Positions 1-5,611 of a stretch of 5,611 nucleotides of DNA are shown in pieces. The position numbers and the translations under genes were made by a program. Where the stretch lies: positions 1-5,611 of the forward strand of contig JAHFSL010000195.1 of assembly GCA_023265785.1 (NCBI GenBank), read 5' to 3'. Position 1 is the stretch's first letter. Every line of letters starts with the position of its first letter. The notes under the pieces are model-generated. The model searched no databases, was not told the DNA's origin, and was given only the letters and a program-made list of their open reading frames with translations. Origin of the DNA: Candidatus Coatesiibacteriota bacterium (GTDB taxonomy: Bacteria > Oederibacteriota > CAKKQC01).

Positions 1-1
1 C

Positions 2-61
2 ACCATGCTCGAAAAGCACTACCGGGATGTCCAGGACTTCGAGTTCACGATCGAGAAGTAG
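2..61 (+). pseudogene. ppdK: Pyruvate, phosphate dikinase, end of nucleotide-binding domain, closed by in-frame TAG
   Basis: The frame is open from the left edge and reads MLEKHYRDVQDFEFTIEK followed by TAG at 59-61. This is the familiar end of the ATP-grasp nucleotide-binding domain of pyruvate, phosphate dikinase, where the family normally continues with G-K-L-Y-x-L-Q-T-R. The Asp and Glu of Q-D-F-E-F match the ATP/metal-binding acidic pair (Asp321 and Glu323 in Clostridium symbiosum numbering). The stop takes the place of the near-invariant Gly that follows. The same frame resumes immediately with K-L-Y-M-L, so nothing is shifted or deleted. Most of this domain lies left of the window, so I cannot say whether it is otherwise intact. 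The stop may be a real nonsense mutation, a natural split into two polypeptides, or a sequence error. Confidence 0.8.
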
Positions 62-70
62 AAGCTCTAC

Positions 71-1747
<1,677 letters not shown>

Positions 1748-1775
1748 CCTTCGGGCGGCCCTGTATCATGGGGGC

Positions 1776-2348
1776 ATGAGGCGGAGGGGCGCGTTGCTGG
1801 GGCTGGCGTCACTTCTTGCCGGCCTGGCCGGGTGCGCGGGGGGGCCGGCGCACCGCGAAGCGTTCGGGCTGGGCCGGGTGGAGGACCCCTCCTTCGGCCT
1901 GCCCAAGTACGCTGAATTCCGGCACGCGACGCCCATCGAGGAAACGGCGGTCTATCAGGGGTGGACGCAGGCGGCGGACCCGCGCCGGGTGCCCGAGGAA
2001 CTGAAGCCCGGTGTCCCCAACGAGGCCGGCATGGAGGCGCATCCCGCGTGGCGGGCCGATTTCCCGGTGGAGCGGACGCCGGCCCGCCGGCGGTTCTTCC
2101 TCTCCGGGTTCGTGGCCGGGTTCGCCGCCCGGCTGGCCTACGGGGCGTGGCAGGGATCATCGTCCGGCGGACTGGGCGCGGGCGCCTTCGGGTCGGCGCT
2201 CCTGCTCGGCTCGGCGACCGGGCTTCTGGCCTGGACCTACAGTTTCCGCCTGCCGCCCGCGACCCTCCAACCACATCTGACCGAGGATGTCCTGCCGTCG
2301 GTTGAGCAGACCGGCGTCTATCGGGAGTGGTCGTCCCCCGCGAAGTAG
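1776..2348 (+). CDS. Unrecognised lipoprotein with C-terminal hydrophobic hairpin and duplicated motif
   Basis: I do not recognise a family for this 190-residue protein. It begins with a textbook lipoprotein signal: Arg-rich start (M-R-R-R), a short Leu/Ala/Gly core and lipobox L-A-G-C with the lipidation Cys at residue 20. The mature region to about residue 105 is polar and Pro-rich. Residues about 107-125 and 132-157 are hydrophobic and rich in Gly, Ala and Leu, like two membrane-associated helices separated by a Gly/Ser turn. A short motif occurs twice: I-E-E-T-A-V-Y-x-x-W at 54-63 and V-E-Q-T-G-V-Y-x-x-W at 176-185. ATG 1776 is chosen because it gives the complete signal peptide. Its GGGGG is only one base upstream, a poor ribosome binding site. 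It lies 28 bases after the dikinase stop and overlaps the next gene by 22 bases, suggesting co-transcription. Function unknown. Confidence 0.72.
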   Translation: MRRRGALLGLASLLAGLAGCAGGPAHREAFGLGRVEDPSFGLPKYAEFRHATPIEETAVYQGWTQAADPRRVPEELKPGVPNEAGMEAHPAWRADFPVERTPARRRFFLSGFVAGFAARLAYGAWQGSSSGGLGAGAFGSALLLGSATGLLAWTYSFRLPPATLQPHLTEDVLPSVEQTGVYREWSSPAK

Positions 2349-3454
2349 TCCCCGGTCGGGCGACGGCCGAGGGGACGGCAGCGTATGCCCGCCGCATTCC
2401 GGCGGCCCAGGGCCACTTCCGGACCTTTCGCGGCCTGGCGCTCTCCTCCATCGGGCTGGGCACCTACCTGGGCGAGGCGGACGGGGAGACGGACGAAACC
2501 TACGCGGCCGCGATCCGCGCGGCGCTGGCGGGGGGCGTCAATGTCGTGGACAGCGCGATCAACTACCGGCACCAGCGGTCCGAACGGGCCGTGGGTGCGG
2601 CCCTGCACGCGGCCATCGTGGCGGGGGAGGTTCGGCGCGAGGAGGTGGTGATCGCCACCAAGGGGGGATACATGCCCTTTGACGGGGCGGCGCCGGCCGA
2701 TCCCCGCGCGTACCTGGATGCGACCTACCTCAACCCGGGGCTCCTGACCGCGGCCGATATCGCCGCCGGGGGCCATTCGTTGAGTCCGCGGTGGCTGGCC
2801 GACCAGCTTGACCGCAGTCGAGCGAACCTCGGGGTGGAGACCATTGACGTCTACGAGATCCACAATCCCGAAACCCAGTTGCGCACGGTCACCCGGGACG
2901 ACTTCAGCCGGCAGGTGCGCGCCGCCTTTACCTACCTTGAGCAGGCCTGCGATGCGGGGAAGATCATGGTGTACGGTGCGGCCACCTGGAGCGGGTTTCG
3001 GTCCCCGCCGGAGGCGCGCGACTACCTGCCGCTCACCGCCCTGGTGGGCATTGCGGAGGAGATCGGGGGCAACGCGCACCGGTTCCGGGTGATCCAGGCG
3101 CCGTACAACCTGGCCATGGCCGAGGCGCATGCCCTCTTCAACCAGCCGGTGGCCCGCGGCCGGGTCAACCTGTTCGACGCCGCACGCGACCACGGCCTGC
3201 ATGTCCTCACCTCCGCGACCCTCCTGCAGGGCCGGCTGGCGAAGGGCCTGCCCCCCGAACTGGCCGACTACGTCCCCGGCGACCTCACCGATGCCCAGCG
3301 GGCGGTCCAATTCGCCCGGTCCACCCCCGGCGCCGGGACGGCGCTGGTCGGGATGGCCTCGCCCGCCCATGCGCGCGAGATGGCCGGCCTGGCGCGCGTG
3401 CCCCCCCTGCCGCCGGAGGCGGTGCGGGGCATGTTCCGGGACGAGCCGGCCTAG
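2327..3454 (+). CDS. Aldo/keto reductase family oxidoreductase
   Basis: This 375-residue cytoplasmic protein is an NAD(P)H-dependent aldo/keto reductase with a single TIM barrel; the substrate is not predictable. The full catalytic tetrad is visible: Asp75 and Tyr80 in D-S-A-I-N-Y, Lys112 in A-T-K-G-G-Y, and His179 in Y-E-I-H-N-P. The region S-S-I-G-L-G-T-Y-L-G (40-49) forms the first barrel strand. Late segments such as L-T-S-A-T-L-L-Q-G-R and T-A-L-V-G-M-A-S, the cofactor-side loops, are present to the C-terminus. It has a long loop after the Lys strand (about 114-155) and an N-terminal extension (G-R-A-T-A-E-G-T-A-x-Y-A), which I recall from one bacterial subgroup of unknown function. GTG 2327 is the only usable start that keeps this extension, since the frame is closed by TGA at 2303-2305. 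No good ribosome binding site precedes it, so coupling to the overlapping lipoprotein gene is likely. Its TAG stop shares CTAG with the opposing EVE gene. Confidence 0.92.
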   Translation: MVVPREVVPGRATAEGTAAYARRIPAAQGHFRTFRGLALSSIGLGTYLGEADGETDETYAAAIRAALAGGVNVVDSAINYRHQRSERAVGAALHAAIVAGEVRREEVVIATKGGYMPFDGAAPADPRAYLDATYLNPGLLTAADIAAGGHSLSPRWLADQLDRSRANLGVETIDVYEIHNPETQLRTVTRDDFSRQVRAAFTYLEQACDAGKIMVYGAATWSGFRSPPEARDYLPLTALVGIAEEIGGNAHRFRVIQAPYNLAMAEAHALFNQPVARGRVNLFDAARDHGLHVLTSATLLQGRLAKGLPPELADYVPGDLTDAQRAVQFARSTPGAGTALVGMASPAHAREMAGLARVPPLPPEAVRGMFRDEPA

Positions 3455-3906
3455 CCCGCCAGCGCCAGGATGGCCCGCCGCTCGGCGGCGGTCACCGGCA
3501 CGACCGAGAGCCGGGAGTGGCGAAAGAGCAGCATGCCGCGAAGCGCCGGTACCCGCTTCATCGCCTCACGGGTCACGACCGGCTCGAAGTGCCGCACGAA
3601 CCGGACGTCCACCGCATCCCACCGCGGCGCGTCCGGCCGCGAGCCCGGGTCGTGGTAATCGCTCTTCGGGTCAAACTGGGCGGGATCGGGATAGGCGGCG
3701 TGGACAATCTCCACCTCGCCCACCACGGCGAGGAGGGGACAGCCGGAATGGTAGAAGAAGGCCCGGTCACCCCGGCGCATGGCCCGGAGGAAATTGCGCG
3801 CCCGGTAATTGCGGACGCCCTCCCAGGCCGTCCGGCGGTCCCGGGCCAGATCGGTGATGGCGTAGGTTGCCGGCTCCGACTTCATCAGCCAGCCGGCCGG
3901 GTTCAG
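3451..3906 (-). CDS. EVE domain-containing protein (THYN1-like)
   Basis: This is a single-domain EVE protein of the PUA-like fold, the family of human thymocyte nuclear protein 1. EVE domains are known or proposed to bind modified bases in nucleic acids; the ligand of this bacterial form is unknown. Characteristic segments are W-L-M-K-S-E-P at the N-terminus, W-E-G-V-R-N-Y-R-A-R-N-F-L, G-D-R-A-F-F-Y-H-S, A-Y-P-D-P, and R-L-S-V-V-P-V near the end. The first ATG (3883-3885) would drop the conserved W-L and has no nearby ribosome binding site. I therefore prefer the in-frame CTG at 3904-3906, giving M-N-P-A-G-W-L-M-K-S-E-P and 151 residues. This CTG overlaps the TGA of the upstream penicillin-binding protein gene (CTGA) and has AGGAAGG six bases before it. 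The ATG start would give 144 residues. No restriction or other defence gene lies beside it here. Confidence 0.92.
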   Translation of the reverse strand: MNPAGWLMKSEPATYAITDLARDRRTAWEGVRNYRARNFLRAMRRGDRAFFYHSGCPLLAVVGEVEIVHAAYPDPAQFDPKSDYHDPGSRPDAPRWDAVDVRFVRHFEPVVTREAMKRVPALRGMLLFRHSRLSVVPVTAAERRAILALAG

Positions 3907-5609
3907 AAGCCCCCTTCCTGGCTCTGCCGGTCGTCCGGTCCGTGGGGTGCGATCGGCTGGAGCATAAGCGTGGAGGACTCCTCGTTCTTGCCGTATTCCT
4001 CGTCCGTGAATCGCCGGGTGTCGGTTTCGAGCGTGCAGGGCCGCGTGGGCGCCGTGCCCTCCACGAAGACCTCGGGAAAGGTCTTCCGGCAGGCCTTGGT
4101 GGCCAGCAGACCGGATTCCGGGTCAATCAGGGCCGTCACAATCCCGTTGGGTTTCTCGAAGTCTTCCAGGGTGGCATGTTCGAGCGCTTCCGACATGAAG
4201 GCCGCCCAGACGGGGGCGGCAATCAGCCCGCCGGTCATGTTTTTGCCCATGCTCCGGCGGTCGTCGAACCCCAGCCACACGCCGCATACCAGGGAGGGGG
4301 TGAACCCGATGAACCAGGCATCGGTGAAATCGTTGGTGGAGCCCGTCTTGCCCGCCGCGGGCCGGGTGAAGCCCAGCCGCCGGATGACGCTGGCCGTCCC
4401 GCGGTTGATCGTGTCCTCCAGGATGGACACCATCTGGAACGCCACCGGGGGAGGCAGGACGGAGGCCAGCACCGGCCGGTTCTGCTCGAGGATGTTCCCC
4501 TGGCTGTCCTTGACCAACCGGATCGCATGCGGCTCGGCGCGCACCCCGGCATTGGCGAACACGGAAAACGCCGAGACCATCTCGAGCAGTCCGACCTCCG
4601 AGGTGCCCAGCGCTAGCGTCAGGTCATCCCGAAACGGTCCGGCGTATCCGAATTTGTGCGCCAGGGCGATGACGGTGTGCGTGCCCACGCGGTTCAGGAG
4701 CTTAACCGTCACCACATTGCGCGAGAGGGCGAGCGCCCGGCGCAGGGGGGTCATGCCAAAATTCTTCCGCTCAAAATTGGTGGGCATCCACATCTTGCCG
4801 TCCTTGCCGGGGAACTGCTCCGGGGCGTCGTTGATGAGGTCGGCCGGGGTGTGCCCGTTCAGGAGCCCTGTGGCGTAGATGACGGGCTTGAAGGACGAGC
4901 CGGGCTGGCGCTTCATCTGGGTGGCGCGGTTGAACTCGTTTTCCCGGAAGCTCCGGCCGCCCACCATGGCCAGGATGGCGCCGGTGCGCGGGTCCAGCGC
5001 CACCAGGGCGCCCTGCAGGCGCAGGGAGCCGTCGGCCGCGGCGCCGCGCCGCTCGCGCAGGAGCCCCTCGGCGGCACCCAATCCCTGTTCCAGCGCCCGC
5101 TGGGCGAGCGTTTGGAGGCGCAGGTTGAGCGTGGTGTAAACCGAGAGGCCGCCCCGGTAGATGGCCTGGGCGCCGTAGGCCTCCTCAAGATGCTTGCGTA
5201 CATGGGCCGCGAAATACGGGGCATTGGTAATTTCAGTTTGCCGCAACTGGATGGGGGCCTGTTTGGCCTCCTCCGCCTCCGACCGCTCCACCAACCCATT
5301 CTCGATCATCTTGGCTAGGACGACATTTCGCCGGGAACGCGCGCGTTCGGGATCGGTGCGGGGGCTGTCAGCGTTGGGCGCGTGGGGGAGCCCGGCAATG
5401 AGCGCGCACTCGGGGAGGGTGAGTTCCTCCGCGTGCTTGCCGAAGTAGAATCGTGCGGCCTGTTCGGCTCCCCACGCCCCGTGGCCGAAATAAACCTGGT
5501 TGAGATACATCTCCAGGATCTCCTCCTTCTTGTAGGCGCGCTCGATTTGGATGGCCAGTAGGGCCTCCTTCAGCTTGCGCTGAATCGTCCGCTCGCTCGT
5601 GAGAAACAG
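3903..5609 (-). CDS. Class A penicillin-binding protein 1A, N-terminus beyond right edge
   Basis: Class A penicillin-binding proteins are inner-membrane enzymes that polymerise lipid II (glycosyltransferase domain) and cross-link the peptide stems (transpeptidase domain) in the periplasm. In the 568 residues present, the first 120 are the second half of the glycosyltransferase domain, with K-x-K-E-A-L-L-A-I-Q-I-E-R and E-M-Y-L-N-Q-V-Y-F-G-H-G-A-W-G. The transpeptidase domain carries all three active-site motifs: S-S-F-K with catalytic Ser at residue 238 (bases 4887-4898), S-R-N at 296-298 (4716-4724) and K-T-G at 421-423 (4341-4349). After the last motif come the usual W-L-G-F-D-D and a short tail with two Cys (K-A-C...R-P-C-T). 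The linker between the domains is short, without the large inserted domain of Escherichia coli PBP1a. The frame is open through the right edge; the membrane anchor and catalytic Glu region lie outside. It stops with TGA 3903-3905 and is followed directly by the EVE gene, so the two are likely one transcript. Confidence 0.95.
   Translation of the reverse strand: MFLTSERTIQRKLKEALLAIQIERAYKKEEILEMYLNQVYFGHGAWGAEQAARFYFGKHAEELTLPECALIAGLPHAPNADSPRTDPERARSRRNVVLAKMIENGLVERSEAEEAKQAPIQLRQTEITNAPYFAAHVRKHLEEAYGAQAIYRGGLSVYTTLNLRLQTLAQRALEQGLGAAEGLLRERRGAAADGSLRLQGALVALDPRTGAILAMVGGRSFRENEFNRATQMKRQPGSSFKPVIYATGLLNGHTPADLINDAPEQFPGKDGKMWMPTNFERKNFGMTPLRRALALSRNVVTVKLLNRVGTHTVIALAHKFGYAGPFRDDLTLALGTSEVGLLEMVSAFSVFANAGVRAEPHAIRLVKDSQGNILEQNRPVLASVLPPPVAFQMVSILEDTINRGTASVIRRLGFTRPAAGKTGSTNDFTDAWFIGFTPSLVCGVWLGFDDRRSMGKNMTGGLIAAPVWAAFMSEALEHATLEDFEKPNGIVTALIDPESGLLATKACRKTFPEVFVEGTAPTRPCTLETDTRRFTDEEYGKNEESSTLMLQPIAPHGPDDRQSQEGGF
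3910..3919 (-). promoter_or_regulatory. Probable ribosome binding site of the EVE gene
   Basis: On the minus strand this stretch reads AGGAAGGGGG, a strong Shine-Dalgarno match lying inside the last codons of the penicillin-binding protein gene. The AGGAAGG part ends six bases before CTG 3904-3906 and 27 bases before ATG 3883-3885. It therefore supports the upstream CTG start and translational coupling of the two genes. The same bases encode Gln-Glu-Gly-Gly of the upstream protein, so the match could be incidental. Confidence 0.5.
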
Positions 5610-5611
5610 GG

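Noticed and set aside
1..61. Frameshift or insertion as the cause of the dikinase interruption
   Set aside because: The protein continues in the same frame after TAG with exactly one residue replaced, so no insertion or deletion is needed.
1768..1770. ATG just before the lipoprotein start, as an alternative start
   Set aside because: It is in a different frame from the signal peptide and yields no recognisable protein.
1748..1775. Terminator or promoter between the dikinase and the lipoprotein gene
   Set aside because: The 28-base gap has only a weak GCCC/GGGG pairing, no T-tract and no recognisable -35/-10 pair.
2318..3370. 350-codon frame antisense to the reductase
   Set aside because: Its composition is dominated by Gly, Arg and Val with no motif, and the plus strand encodes a complete reductase with catalytic tetrad.
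3474..3489. GC-rich inverted repeat (CCGCC, four-base loop, GGCGG) near the convergent gene ends, as a terminator
   Set aside because: The stem is short, lies inside the EVE coding region, and no T-tract follows on either strand.
3517..4878. 453-codon plus-strand frame across the EVE and penicillin-binding protein genes
   Set aside because: It is antisense to two conserved genes with all motifs intact on the other strand and shows no domain of its own; a GC-driven shadow.

Overview
The window is gene-dense, strongly GC-rich bacterial chromosome with five protein-coding loci and almost no non-coding sequence. The genes are ordinary housekeeping types: a glycolytic/gluconeogenic phosphotransferase, a lipoprotein, an aldo/keto reductase, an EVE-domain protein and a class A penicillin-binding protein. 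A bifunctional murein synthase and a lipoprotein signal with a classic lipobox fit a peptidoglycan-containing, probably Gram-negative, bacterium. The sequence alone does not allow a safe phylum call. I see no mobile element, CRISPR array, tRNA or rRNA.

Left half (1-3454, + strand): the window opens inside a pyruvate, phosphate dikinase gene. Its reading frame is open from the left edge but hits an in-frame TAG at 59-61, at the end of the nucleotide-binding domain. The rest of the protein then continues in the same frame from ATG 71 to 1747 with all its phosphohistidine-domain and PEP/pyruvate-domain motifs. After a 28-base gap comes a small unrecognised lipoprotein (1776-2348). The last 22 bases of that gene overlap the GTG start of an aldo/keto reductase (2327-3454). 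The three genes are co-directional and tightly packed, so they could be one transcript.

Right half (3451-5611, - strand): a class A penicillin-binding protein (PBP1A type, N-terminus cut by the right edge) is followed by an EVE-domain protein. The EVE gene probably starts at a CTG that overlaps the PBP stop codon, with a good ribosome binding site in front of it. The two gene groups converge and end on one palindromic CTAG (3451-3454), which supplies the TAG stop on both strands.

I do not see a new multi-gene system. The strongest anomaly is the interrupted dikinase: nonsense codon, adjacent restart codon, and a changed ATP-site residue (LRTR instead of LQTR) beside an otherwise intact C-terminal half. 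Next are the EVE start/overlap arrangement and a duplicated short motif in the unknown lipoprotein.
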